A stretch of 17,409 nucleotides of DNA from Porticoccus sp. (GTDB lineage Bacteria > Pseudomonadota > Gammaproteobacteria > Pseudomonadales > Porticoccaceae): contig NYXF01000037.1 of NCBI GenBank assembly GCA_002685455.1, positions 16,233 to 33,641 on the forward strand, given 5' to 3'. The position numbers and the translations under genes were made by a program. Numbering within the stretch: position 1 is the stretch's first letter; each line of letters opens with the position of its first letter. Under the pieces are notes generated by a model, which had not been told where the DNA came from, searched no databases, and saw only the letters and a program-made list of their open reading frames with translations. This document shows, piece by piece, positions 7,532 through 15,598 of this stretch.

Positions 7532-7538
7532 GGGGGGG
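7532..7538 (+). repeat. G7 run in the yheV/yrdA spacer
   Basis: Seven consecutive G in an otherwise strongly A+T-rich intergenic region, 64 bp upstream of the yheV start and 26 bp before the proposed yrdA -35 element. It may be a slippage-prone site; no function is evident. Confidence 0.6.
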
Positions 7539-7560
7539 TTTCACATATTATCAGCAAAAA

Positions 7561-7586
7561 AACTTGAGCCTTTTTTGTGTCAAGTT
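7561..7586. repeat. Inverted repeat AACTTGA-N12-TCAAGTT in the yrdA promoter
   Basis: A perfect 7 bp inverted repeat (7561-7567 and 7580-7586) with centres 19 bp apart. It overlaps the proposed -35 box and reaches the -10 box of the yrdA promoter, the arrangement expected of an operator for a dimeric repressor or activator. The loop contains a T6 run, so a transcription terminator is less likely than an operator. Confidence 0.4.
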
Positions 7587-7594
7587 ATTATAAA
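7564..7594 (+). promoter_or_regulatory. Proposed promoter of yrdA
   Basis: TTGAGC (7564-7569) as -35, with either TATTAT (7586-7591, 16 bp spacer) or TATAAA (7589-7594, 19 bp spacer) as -10. It lies about 30 bp before the yrdA start and is embedded in the inverted repeat AACTTGA-N12-TCAAGTT. Confidence 0.4.
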
Positions 7595-7622
7595 CTAAAC
7601 TTCATGCAACCTTGGTGAGAAA

Positions 7623-8162
7623 ATGGCAAAAAATATTAGGGCTCATAAAAAAATAACTCCCGAGCTTGGAAAAGGAGTATATGTTGACCACGCAGCTACT
7701 GTAATTGGAAATGTGGTACTTGGTGATGACGTTTCTGTTTGGCCAGGAGCTGTAATTCGTGGGGATATGCACGAGATAAAAATCGGTTGCCGCTCAAATA
7801 TCCAAGATAATGCAGTCTTGCATATCACTCATCCAAGTCCTTTTAATCCGAACGGGTGGCCACTAATTATTGGAGAAGACGTAATTGTAGGGCATGGTGC
7901 AATATTGCATGGCTGCAAGCTGGGTAACAAAATTTTAGTTGGAAATGGAGCTATTATCAATGACGGGGCAGTTGTGCAAGATGAGGTATTGATTGGTGCT
8001 GGGACGATAGTTCCTCCTGGAAAAGTTTTAACAAGTGGAAATCTCTATATTGGAAGTCCAGCTCGAGTACTAAGAAAAACGACAAAGGAAGAAAAAGATT
8101 TCTTTACCTATTCACCTGCAAATTACGTAAGTCTAAAAAATGAATATCTCAAGAACAACTAA
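7623..8162 (+). CDS. yrdA: Gamma-carbonic anhydrase-like hexapeptide protein (YrdA type)
   Basis: 179 residues of left-handed beta-helix repeats ([LIV]-G-x4 hexads such as VIGNVVLGDDVSVWPGAVIRGD). The three expected metal histidines are present: one in VLHITH, one in IVGHGA and one in ILHG. The insertion NPNGWPLIIGEDVIVGH matches the YrdA branch of the gamma-carbonic anhydrase family, whose members bind zinc but often lack proven carbonic anhydrase activity. The start has a GGTGAG site about 4 nt upstream. It converges on aroE with a 20 bp gap; yrdA lies near aroE in enteric bacteria and Vibrio too. Confidence 0.88.
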   Translation: MAKNIRAHKKITPELGKGVYVDHAATVIGNVVLGDDVSVWPGAVIRGDMHEIKIGCRSNIQDNAVLHITHPSPFNPNGWPLIIGEDVIVGHGAILHGCKLGNKILVGNGAIINDGAVVQDEVLIGAGTIVPPGKVLTSGNLYIGSPARVLRKTTKEEKDFFTYSPANYVSLKNEYLKNN

Positions 8163-8182
8163 TAACTACGGAATTAATTTAA

Positions 8183-8995
8183 CTATTTAAGCATTGATAT
8201 TACTTTTGTTGTGTCTGGTCTAATGCCTCTCCATATATAAAAAGATTCAGCAGCCTGTTCAACTAACATACCAAGGCCGTCAGAAATCTCTAGGGCTCCA
8301 TTTTTTTTTGCCCATTCTAGAAATGCAGAATGCTCAGTGCCATAGGCCATGTCATAACAAACTGCATTTTTTTTAAATAGCCCGTTTGGAAGGGACAGAA
8401 TTTTATTTGTAAGAGTTGCACTTGTACCGTTTATAACTACATCAAATTTCTGACCGCTTAACATTTCAAAATCACAACCGACTATATGACCCATTTCAGC
8501 AAAATTCTCGGAGAGTGCTTCTGCTTTTTTAATGGTGCGGTTAGCGATAACCAAATGCTGAGGTAAAAGCTCTAGAATTGGCTGCAATATACCTCTAACT
8601 GCACCCCCAGCTCCAAGTATCAGGACTTTTTTTCCATTAATTTCCCAGCCAAGATTATTAATTATATCATGGCTAATACCAATACCGTCCGTGGTATCGC
8701 CCACAATTTTTCCATCATTACGTAAACTAAGAGTGTTTACTGCGCCAGCAATTTTGGCACGGCGAGTAATCTTTTCTGAAAAATTATATGCGTCAAGCTT
8801 AAAAGGTACGGTAATATTTAAACCTTTACCACCAGATTTGAAAAACTCGCTCGCTGCTCTATCAAAAAACCCAATGTTGATCTTTTGTTTCTTATAAATG
8901 ATATTTTCACCAGTAGACTTTGCAAAAGCAGCATGAATATCTGGAGACTTAGAGTGTTCAATTGGATTTCCAAAAACAGCATAATTATCAAACAT
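8183..8995 (-). CDS. aroE: Shikimate dehydrogenase (NADP-dependent)
   Basis: 270 residues; reduces 3-dehydroshikimate to shikimate in aromatic amino acid synthesis. The shikimate site is visible as SKSP (residues 15-18), NITVPFK with catalytic Lys66, and DTTDG with catalytic Asp103. The NADP-binding loop is GAGGAV (128-133) and the NADP-specificity motif NRT follows at 152-154; NGTSA and YDMAYG complete the family signatures. The start gives the standard N-terminus (YAVFGNPIEHSKSP) and has AAAGG about 11 nt upstream. It is the last gene of the purE-tsaC-hemF-aroE group, 68 bp after hemF. Confidence 0.96.
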   Translation of the reverse strand: MFDNYAVFGNPIEHSKSPDIHAAFAKSTGENIIYKKQKINIGFFDRAASEFFKSGGKGLNITVPFKLDAYNFSEKITRRAKIAGAVNTLSLRNDGKIVGDTTDGIGISHDIINNLGWEINGKKVLILGAGGAVRGILQPILELLPQHLVIANRTIKKAEALSENFAEMGHIVGCDFEMLSGQKFDVVINGTSATLTNKILSLPNGLFKKNAVCYDMAYGTEHSAFLEWAKKNGALEISDGLGMLVEQAAESFYIWRGIRPDTTKVISMLK

Positions 8996-9063
8996 AAGCT
9001 ATGAACCTTTTTTTTGGGATCTAAAAAATATATTATTAAGATGAGTTTTCTCAAAATTAAAGC

Positions 9064-9987
9064 TTATATCCAATCTTTGGGTCGTAAGTACTCATTATAA
9101 AGTTCTGCTTCTGGCGAATTTTCGATAGGCTTCCAATCATAGCTCCACTCTGCAGTTGGTGGTAATGACATAAGTATAGACTCAACTCTACCTCCAGTTT
9201 GAAGACCAAATAATGTACCTCTATCATAAACTAAATTAAATTCGACGTATCGGCCTCTTCTGTAAAGCTGGAATTTTCTCTCTCTATCACCCCATAGAGT
9301 TGATTTTCTTCTCTTTACAATTGGTAAGTAAGCGCTCAAAAAACTATTTCCTATAGAAGACATGAGGTCAAAACTTTTTTTAAACCCATGTTCATTCAAA
9401 TCATCAAAAAAAAGGCCGCCTATGCCCCTGGGTTCATCACGATGCTTTAAATAGAAGTACTCATCGCAGCGTTTTTTTAAATTTGGATATACATCTTCGC
9501 CGAAGGGCAGGCAAGCCTCTCTTGCAGTTTTATGCCAATGTTGGCAATCAGAAATATTTGCATAATATGGAGTGAGATCATAACCACCACCAAACCACCA
9601 TACAGGGTCCTCTTTGGGCTTTTCGGCAACAAAGAAACGTACATTTAAATGCGAGGTTGGTACATAGGGGTTTATAGGATGCATAACGACTGAAATACCC
9701 ATAGCCTCAAATGACCTACCCTCTAATTCTGGTCTCACCTCTGTCGCTGAAGAAGGTAACTCCGTTCCAATAATATGTGAGAAATTAACACCACCTTTTT
9801 CGAATACATTGCCCTCTTTAATAATTCGGCTTGATCCTCCACCACCCTCAGCTCTAATCCAGTTATCTTCATGAAATACAGAATTACCGTCTTCCGCCTC
9901 AATAGAGGCACAAATTTTATTTTGTAAACTTAAAAAATATTTTTTTACATAAGCTTTTTCTTTCATACCATTAATACCAGCTTTCAT
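9064..9987 (-). CDS. hemF: Oxygen-dependent coproporphyrinogen III oxidase
   Basis: 307 residues; converts coproporphyrinogen III to protoporphyrinogen IX with oxygen, a late step in haem synthesis, in the cytoplasm. Highly conserved blocks run through the protein: [42 protein letters not shown], the FGEDVYP and FDD segments, [16 protein letters not shown] and FGLQTGGR. The length is close to the 299 aa of E. coli HemF; an in-frame ATG at 9966 would give 300 aa and cannot be excluded because both ribosome sites are weak. It lies 45 bp after tsaC. Use of the oxygen-dependent enzyme fits an aerobic organism with a caa3 oxidase. Confidence 0.96.
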   Translation of the reverse strand: MKAGINGMKEKAYVKKYFLSLQNKICASIEAEDGNSVFHEDNWIRAEGGGGSSRIIKEGNVFEKGGVNFSHIIGTELPSSATEVRPELEGRSFEAMGISVVMHPINPYVPTSHLNVRFFVAEKPKEDPVWWFGGGYDLTPYYANISDCQHWHKTAREACLPFGEDVYPNLKKRCDEYFYLKHRDEPRGIGGLFFDDLNEHGFKKSFDLMSSIGNSFLSAYLPIVKRRKSTLWGDRERKFQLYRRGRYVEFNLVYDRGTLFGLQTGGRVESILMSLPPTAEWSYDWKPIENSPEAELYNEYLRPKDWI

Positions 9988-10032
9988 GCTTAAAAATTAT
10001 GTAACTGTTTTAATTAAGAAAATATAAACATA

Positions 10033-10602
10033 CTAACCTTGACGCAAAATCTTTCCAGTTTTTAAATGCTTGATTGGGGTTGGATTTAATAACTCACCTA
10101 GTGACCCAGGTATGATATATTCAATCTGCTTGTCAAAATAAGTAGATATTTGTGAAATATTTTTTGCTGGAGGCAAGCCATGAGGATTTGCTGATGTGGA
10201 TACCAACGGTCCACCAAAGATCTCACATAATTTTGATGCAGTAGGATGATTAGTAACGCGTAGTGCTAAAGTTTTATTTTCCCCAGTGATCCAACTGGGT
10301 GCCGAATTATTATTAGGAACTAACCATGTTTGTGGTCCTGGCCAACTTTTTTTCAGCTGAATTATCTCTCTTGGTAATAAGCCAGTTAGAAACGGTTGCA
10401 GCTGCTCAATATCTTTAGCTATTAAAATCAGACCCATCTCTTTTTTTCTTCGCTTCATAGATAATACCCGTTTCACCGCTGCCTCGGAAAATGGATCGCA
10501 TCCAAGGCCCCAAACAGCCTCTGTAGGGTAAGCAATTACTCCATCGCGATGAAGTATTTCAAGTAATTTTTTAGTATCAAAAGAAATGGGGTTAGATCTC
10601 AT
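10033..10602 (-). CDS. tsaC: Threonylcarbamoyl-AMP synthase TsaC
   Basis: About 189 residues, the short (TsaC/YrdC) form without the Sua5 C-terminal domain. It makes threonylcarbamoyl-AMP from threonine, bicarbonate and ATP for t6A37 modification of tRNAs that read ANN codons. Signatures: GVIAYPTEAVWGLGCDP near the N-terminus, the KRRKKEMGLILIA segment, WPGPQTWLVP, LALRVTNHP and PLVSTSANPHGLPP. A TTG at 10608 is in frame and overlaps the purE stop, but the ATG at 10602, two bases after that stop, is the more natural start. The close spacing suggests coupling to purE. Confidence 0.93.
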   Translation of the reverse strand: MRSNPISFDTKKLLEILHRDGVIAYPTEAVWGLGCDPFSEAAVKRVLSMKRRKKEMGLILIAKDIEQLQPFLTGLLPREIIQLKKSWPGPQTWLVPNNNSAPSWITGENKTLALRVTNHPTASKLCEIFGGPLVSTSANPHGLPPAKNISQISTYFDKQIEYIIPGSLGELLNPTPIKHLKTGKILRQG

Positions 10603-10604
10603 AA

Positions 10605-11111
10605 TCAATGATCATTTAGCTTTTTTTGCAAACAAGCATCTTTCTCAATGATACTTTTGGCATTTTGTTCACGCTCGTCTAAAAGTGCTTTATGCAAATT
10701 AGTATCCGAGGTTGCGATGATCTGTATTGCAAGATACGCAGCATTTTTGGCTCCGGCCTTGCCAATTGCAACAGTCGCAACTGGTATACCTCCTGGCATC
10801 TGAACTGTAGAAAGCAATGCATCTAAGCCATCCATAGAAGCGTTAATTGGAACACCAATTACAGGTCGCAGAGTAATTGCTGAAACTGCACCCGCCAAAT
10901 GTGCAGCCATGCCTGCAGCACAAATGAAAGCTGCGCAACCTCTGTAATCACAATCTTTAACAAAGTTATGTGTAGCCTCAGGTGTTCGGTGAGCAGAAGT
11001 AATTTTTACCTCAAAGGGCACTTTAAATTTCTTTAAAACATCAATGGATGACTCCATTACTGGTAAATCAGAATCTGACCCCATAAGTATTGCGACAAAT
11101 GGTTTACTCAT
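10605..11111 (-). CDS. purE: PurE, N5-carboxyaminoimidazole ribonucleotide mutase (or AIR carboxylase)
   Basis: 168 residues; acts in step six of purine synthesis. Family motifs: MGSDSDLPVM (10-19), SAHRTPE (39-45, with His41), and a phosphate/carboxylate-binding loop CAAGMAAHLAG (64-74, His71) followed by STVQMPGGIPVATVAIGKAGAKNA. The usual gammaproteobacterial form of the loop, as I recall it, is AGAGGAAHLPG, so this PurE looks like a different subgroup. A polar tail of about 30 residues extends beyond the core fold. No purK lies beside it; tsaC follows directly. TGAGG 10 nt before the ATG is the ribosome site. It is divergent from def across 82 bp. Confidence 0.93.
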   Translation of the reverse strand: MSKPFVAILMGSDSDLPVMESSIDVLKKFKVPFEVKITSAHRTPEATHNFVKDCDYRGCAAFICAAGMAAHLAGAVSAITLRPVIGVPINASMDGLDALLSTVQMPGGIPVATVAIGKAGAKNAAYLAIQIIATSDTNLHKALLDEREQNAKSIIEKDACLQKKLNDH

Positions 11112-11139
11112 TGTGTATAATTCCTCATTAAATTATAAA

Positions 11140-11167
11140 AGTATATGTTAGCAGTGGTTAACACCAA
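11140..11167 (-). promoter_or_regulatory. Proposed promoter of the purE-tsaC-hemF-aroE group
   Basis: On the minus strand TTGGTG (11167-11162) and TATACT (11145-11140) are separated by 16 bp, about 29 bp before the purE start. A further TATAAT occurs at 11137-11132. A weaker plus-strand pair, TTGTGT (11111-11116) and TATAAA (11134-11139) with a 17 bp spacer, could serve def, so the two promoters would overlap. Confidence 0.35.
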
Positions 11168-11193
11168 ATGGCTAGAAGCGCGTTGAAAATATC

Positions 11194-11703
11194 ATGTCTT
11201 TATTAAATATTCTTAAGTTTCCTGACTCACGTCTTCGAACAGTAGCTCAACCTGTTGAAAATATAACGAGGGCTACTAAGAAATTAATTAACGATATGCT
11301 CGAAACTATGTATGCAGCAAAAGGAATAGGATTAGCCGCCACACAAGTTGATGTTCATCAGCGTATTATAGTTATTGATTTAAATAAAAATGACAAGGAA
11401 CCAATCGTTCTAATTAACCCGATTATTAAAATACTAGGTAATTCAATATGTCCAACTGAAGAGGGCTGTCTATCTGTACCAGAATTTACTGAAGTTATTC
11501 ACCGGCCTGGTCATATTCATGTAAGCGCACTCAATAAAGATGGCGAGTCCTTTGAGCTTGAAGCAGACGGATTGCTTGCTGTATGCGTCCAACATGAAAT
11601 TGATCATCTTAATGGCAAGTTGTTCGTAGATTATCTATCATCTTTAAAAAGAGAACGGCTTAAGAAAAAAGTAGAAAAAAAACTTCGCTATGATGCCCTG
11701 TGA
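11194..11703 (+). CDS. def: Peptide deformylase
   Basis: 169 residues; removes the formyl group from the N-terminal methionine of new proteins. All three family motifs are intact: GIGLAATQ (residues 44-51), EGCLSVP (90-96, metal ligand Cys92) and QHEIDHLNG (133-141, metal ligands His134 and His138, catalytic Glu135). This is the type 1 pattern of Gram-negative bacteria. No good Shine-Dalgarno sequence precedes the ATG. fmt follows after 40 bp, the classic def-fmt pair. Confidence 0.97.
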   Translation: MSLLNILKFPDSRLRTVAQPVENITRATKKLINDMLETMYAAKGIGLAATQVDVHQRIIVIDLNKNDKEPIVLINPIIKILGNSICPTEEGCLSVPEFTEVIHRPGHIHVSALNKDGESFELEADGLLAVCVQHEIDHLNGKLFVDYLSSLKRERLKKKVEKKLRYDAL

Positions 11704-11727
11704 GTATAATAATTTAACCGGATAGTT

Positions 11728-11734
11728 AGGAGGG
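11728..11734 (+). promoter_or_regulatory. Strong ribosome-binding site for the TTG start of fmt
   Basis: AGGAGGG lies 9 nt before a TTG at 11744. It is one of the best Shine-Dalgarno matches in the window and supports TTG as the true start, since no ATG gives the conserved MRIVFAGTP N-terminus. Confidence 0.85.
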
Positions 11735-11743
11735 TTTGTTAAA

Positions 11744-12694
11744 TTGCGTATAGTATTCGCTGGTACTCCTGAGTTTGCCGCTAAACACTTAAACGCGATT
11801 ATTTCTGATGATTCTGGTCATAAAGTAATTGCTGTTTATACCCAACCGGATCGGCCAGCGGGCCGCGGCAAAAAATTGACTGCTAGTTCAGTTAAAATAC
11901 TGGCGCAAAAAGCTAACATACCATTATACCAACCAATAAGCTTAAACAGTAGTGAAGAACAAGGCGCTCTATCAAGCCTAAACGCTGATTTGATGGTAGT
12001 GGTTGCTTATGGATTAATTCTCCCTGTAGAGATCCTAAAAATTCCAAAGTATGGCTGTATAAATGTTCACGCGTCACTTTTACCACGCTGGCGTGGAGCG
12101 GCCCCAATACAAAGAGCTATAGAGGCTGGGGATAGCGAGAGCGGAATCACTATAATGCAGATGGATAGCGGATTAGATACTGGAGACATTTTAGGCACTG
12201 TAAATTGTGAAATCGAATTTGATGAAACCGCGGGTACTCTAGAGCAAAAAATGTCTAAAATAGGGCCGTCTAAATTAATTGATACATTGTCGATAATAGA
12301 AAAACAGACCTTATTCAAAACTAAACAAGACCATTCTCAAAGCACATATGCAGAAAAAATTGGTAAAGAGGAACTACAGATTGATTGGTCAATGCCCGCT
12401 GAAATATTGCAGAGAAAAATTCTGGCATTTATTCCTTACCAGACTACACATACTTATCTCAATGGAGTGCGTATTAAAATTTGGAATTCAACAATAGGTA
12501 TCAATTGTAAAAATATTTTACCTGGTACAATAATCAATACTAGTAATGAGGGTATCTTAGTGAGCGCAGGGATGGGTTGTATTTTATTAACTGAATTACA
12601 ATTGCCAGGTGGAACCCGCCTCAAGATATCAGAACTTCTTCGATCAAAATCTAATATTTTTTCCACTGGAAATATTTTTGGATTCGAAGGGTAG
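11744..12694 (+). CDS. fmt: Methionyl-tRNA formyltransferase
   Basis: 316 residues; transfers a formyl group from 10-formyltetrahydrofolate to initiator Met-tRNA. The N-terminal domain has MRIVFAGTPEFA, the loop QPDRPAGRGKK (34-44), INVHASLLPRWRGAAPIQ with catalytic Asn107 and His109, and DSGLDTGD with Asp145. A C-terminal OB-like domain follows from about residue 205. The start codon is TTG, backed by an AGGAGGG site. The rsmB start comes 6 bp after the stop, so def-fmt-rsmB is probably one transcript. Confidence 0.97.
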   Translation: MRIVFAGTPEFAAKHLNAIISDDSGHKVIAVYTQPDRPAGRGKKLTASSVKILAQKANIPLYQPISLNSSEEQGALSSLNADLMVVVAYGLILPVEILKIPKYGCINVHASLLPRWRGAAPIQRAIEAGDSESGITIMQMDSGLDTGDILGTVNCEIEFDETAGTLEQKMSKIGPSKLIDTLSIIEKQTLFKTKQDHSQSTYAEKIGKEELQIDWSMPAEILQRKILAFIPYQTTHTYLNGVRIKIWNSTIGINCKNILPGTIINTSNEGILVSAGMGCILLTELQLPGGTRLKISELLRSKSNIFSTGNIFGFEG

Positions 12695-12700
12695 CTATAA

Positions 12701-14008
12701 ATGGATGCCAGGATTGCTACAATAAATATAATCACTGGCATACTTAAAAATTCTGGTTCACTTAGTAAACTGCTTCCATATTATATTTCCAAAGTTCATC
12801 GACTTGATCAGCCGTTAGTAAGAGAGTTGAGTTATGGAACCCTTCGTTATTACCCAAAATTTCAACTATATATTAATTTTTTGCTAAAAAAGCCACTTAA
12901 AGAAAAAGATAAAGATATTGAAGCAGTACTAGTATGTGCAATCTACCAAATCACAGAAACCCGGGTACCAACTCATGCTGCAGTGCACGAGTCTGTTGAA
13001 GCGTGTAAAGTACTGAAAAAATCTTGGGCATCTAGTCTAGTGAACGCGGTTTTACGTCGATTTATGCGGGAAAAAATATCAATAGATGCAGAATTAGCAG
13101 GTAGTGAAATCTTTGAATCATCTCATCCTATGTGGCTAATCAGTGCGCTGAAAACGGCCTGGCCAAACCAAGTAGGCTCTATAGTTGAAGCAAACAATTC
13201 AAAACCGCCGATGACCCTCAGGGTCAATGAAAATTTAAGTGATCAGGACAAATACATAAACCTACTGAATAAGAAAAATATAGGAGCATCACCAACGAAA
13301 ATTAGCTTAACTGGAGTTACACTAAAAAAACCATTAGAGGTTTCCAGTCTTCCTAATTTCTCGAAAGGTGCTGTCAGTGTTCAAGATGAAGCTGCGCAGT
13401 TAAGTGTGGGCCTTCTCAAATTGGGACCTAAGCAAAAAATTCTGGATGCTTGCTGCGCACCAGGAGGAAAAACTGGTCATATTTTAGAATATATCCAAAA
13501 AAATTGTCAGGAAAATAGTTATGTAACGTGCATAGATATCTCAAAGAAACGCTTGGATCGTGTTCAAGAAAATATCGACCGATTAGGACTAAAGGCAAAG
13601 CTTATTGTTTGTGACGTACTTAAGACTGAAAACTGGTGGGATGATATATTATTCGATCGAATATTGTTAGATGCTCCTTGTTCAGCTACAGGAGTTATTA
13701 GACGTAATCCTGATATTAAGCTTCTACGAAAACCAGTGGATATTGATACACTCTCTATTTTGCAGTTAGAGCTACTGGATACTTTATGGAAAACTCTGAA
13801 AAAAGACGGTCTTTTATTATATGCAACATGTTCCACATTGCCTCAAGAAAATGATATGGTAATTTCCGAATTTCTAGACTGTAGATCTGATGCGGTAACC
13901 GAAAAAATCGATCTCCGATTTGGTATACAAACTATACATGGTAAGCAGTTGCTTCCTTCAGTAGATGGACATGACGGTTTTTATTACGCTCGACTACGAA
14001 AACTCTAG
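12701..14008 (+). CDS. rsmB: 16S rRNA m5C967 methyltransferase RsmB
   Basis: 435 residues. An N-terminal NusB-like RNA-binding domain (about 1-130, with LVRELSYGTLRYY and THAAVHESVE) is followed by a Rossmann-fold methyltransferase domain. The S-adenosylmethionine site is LDACCAPGGKT (248-258). The two catalytic cysteines of the m5C class are Cys327 (DAPCSATGVIRRNPD) and Cys377 (YATCST). It methylates C967 of 16S rRNA in E. coli. The length is close to the E. coli protein (429 aa). Its ribosome site AAGGG lies in the last codons of fmt. Confidence 0.96.
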   Translation: MDARIATINIITGILKNSGSLSKLLPYYISKVHRLDQPLVRELSYGTLRYYPKFQLYINFLLKKPLKEKDKDIEAVLVCAIYQITETRVPTHAAVHESVEACKVLKKSWASSLVNAVLRRFMREKISIDAELAGSEIFESSHPMWLISALKTAWPNQVGSIVEANNSKPPMTLRVNENLSDQDKYINLLNKKNIGASPTKISLTGVTLKKPLEVSSLPNFSKGAVSVQDEAAQLSVGLLKLGPKQKILDACCAPGGKTGHILEYIQKNCQENSYVTCIDISKKRLDRVQENIDRLGLKAKLIVCDVLKTENWWDDILFDRILLDAPCSATGVIRRNPDIKLLRKPVDIDTLSILQLELLDTLWKTLKKDGLLLYATCSTLPQENDMVISEFLDCRSDAVTEKIDLRFGIQTIHGKQLLPSVDGHDGFYYARLRKL

Positions 14009-14142
14009 AACTAATATAAAAAATAGTTAAAGATTAGTATAAGTAATATACATTAACCTGAAATCTTCGATGTGAGTTATACGAAATCATGAAATATGAC
14101 AAATAAAATATCCCCATTATGGCGTACTAAAGGCTATCCATT

Positions 14143-15525
14143 ATGAAAATAATAATTGTTGGTGCCGGTCGAGTTGGGACTACCTTAGCCCAACACCTAT
14201 CAGCGGAATCAAACGATATTTCTGTTATAGATTGGAACGAAAAAAAATTAGTAAAACTTCAAGAACGTATTGATATTAGGGTAGTTTGCGGTATGGGGTC
14301 ACACCCTAATATTTTAATAAAAGCTGGCATAGAAGACGCAAATATGTTGGTAGCTGTCACAAAAAGTGATGAGCTTAATATCGTTACCTGCCAAGTAGCG
14401 CATTCTTTATTTCGAACTGAAACTAAAATAGCACGTGTTAGAAGTGCTAGCTACACAGAAAAAAATTATCGCGATAAACTATTTAATGAAAAAAATTTTC
14501 CAGTAGATTTTATTATATCTCCTGAAAAAGTTGTAACTGATTATATTTGTCGTCTCATCAAAAGACCGGGCGCACTACAAGTTGTAGATTATGCTCATGG
14601 TTTAGCTCAATTAGTCGCTGTAAAGGTTGCTCAAGGCGGTCCTCTTATAGGTAAAGAGTTGAAAGTGTTGCGTGAACATATGCCCAAAGCAGATGCTAGG
14701 GTAGCGGCTATCTTTCGAAGAGATCGGCCTATTATTCCTGAAGGTAATACTCTTATCGAGGAGGACGACGAAGTTTTTTTTATTGCTGCCAAAAAAAATA
14801 TAAGGAAAGTAATGGAGGAACTTGGGCGTCTCGATAATCCATATCGACGAATAATCATTGCTGGTGGAGGAAATATTGGTTATCAAGTAGCAAGATCTCT
14901 TGAAGAAAAACTTAACTTAAAAATTATCGAATACTCAGAGAAAAGATGTGAGTTTATATCAGAACATCTAAACAATACTTTAGTGCTTCATGGTTCAGCT
15001 ACTGATCAAGATATATTAGTGCAAGAAAATATAAATAAAACAGACGTATTTATGGCCCTAACTAACGATGATGAAGTTAATATTATGTCTTCTTTACTCG
15101 CCAAAAGACTTGGAGTTAGGACTGTTATGACTCTCATTAATAATCCAGTTTATGCTAATTTAATTCAAGGTGGTGAAATTGATATCGCTATTTCACCACA
15201 GCAAGCCACAACTAGCACACTTCTAGCGCATGTCAGAAGAGGAGACACTGTAAGTGCGAATTCGTTGAGAAGAGGTGCAGCTGAAGCTATGGAAATTATA
15301 GTACATGGTGACCAAAAGTCGTCAAAAGTTGTCAACAGAACTATAAGCGAGATAAAAGCACCTAAAGGAGTTACTATAGCAGCTATCGTCAGGGACGAAG
15401 AAGTTATAATTGCTCATCATGACATTGTGATAAGGACTAATGACCATGTGGTTATCTTTGTAGTGGATAAAGAGAAAACTCGTGAAGTTGAACGACTTTT
15501 CTCTGTTGGTTTAAATTTCTTCTGA
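14143..15525 (+). CDS. trkA: Trk potassium uptake regulator TrkA
   Basis: 460 residues, two tandem RCK units. Each has a nucleotide-binding Rossmann domain, with the glycine motif GAGRVG at residues 7-12 and GGGNIG at 241-246, followed by a smaller RCK_C domain (about 140-225 and 370-455). TrkA is the cytoplasmic, NAD/ATP-sensing subunit that gates the TrkH channel. The length matches the family (458 aa in E. coli). AAAGG about 8 nt before the ATG supports the start. A 134 bp spacer separates it from rsmB, so it may have its own promoter, although I see no strong one. Confidence 0.97.
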   Translation: MKIIIVGAGRVGTTLAQHLSAESNDISVIDWNEKKLVKLQERIDIRVVCGMGSHPNILIKAGIEDANMLVAVTKSDELNIVTCQVAHSLFRTETKIARVRSASYTEKNYRDKLFNEKNFPVDFIISPEKVVTDYICRLIKRPGALQVVDYAHGLAQLVAVKVAQGGPLIGKELKVLREHMPKADARVAAIFRRDRPIIPEGNTLIEEDDEVFFIAAKKNIRKVMEELGRLDNPYRRIIIAGGGNIGYQVARSLEEKLNLKIIEYSEKRCEFISEHLNNTLVLHGSATDQDILVQENINKTDVFMALTNDDEVNIMSSLLAKRLGVRTVMTLINNPVYANLIQGGEIDIAISPQQATTSTLLAHVRRGDTVSANSLRRGAAEAMEIIVHGDQKSSKVVNRTISEIKAPKGVTIAAIVRDEEVIIAHHDIVIRTNDHVVIFVVDKEKTREVERLFSVGLNFF

Positions 15526-15598
15526 TTAATTAGTTTTAAAATTGTATTTAAAGAAAAATCTGTATTTATTTTAGCTAAATAAGATAATTAAGAAAATT

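Noticed and set aside
8818..9054. Minus-strand open frame overlapping the aroE start
   Set aside because: It is an out-of-frame shadow of aroE and its leader, with no recognisable motif or ribosome site.
12067..12318. Minus-strand open frames within fmt and rsmB
   Set aside because: They are antisense shadows of well-conserved genes and lack ribosome sites and family features.
14037..14051. Short palindrome GTATA-N5-TATAC in the rsmB/trkA spacer
   Set aside because: Five-base A+T-rich arms are expected by chance here; there is no GC stem or T run to make a terminator.
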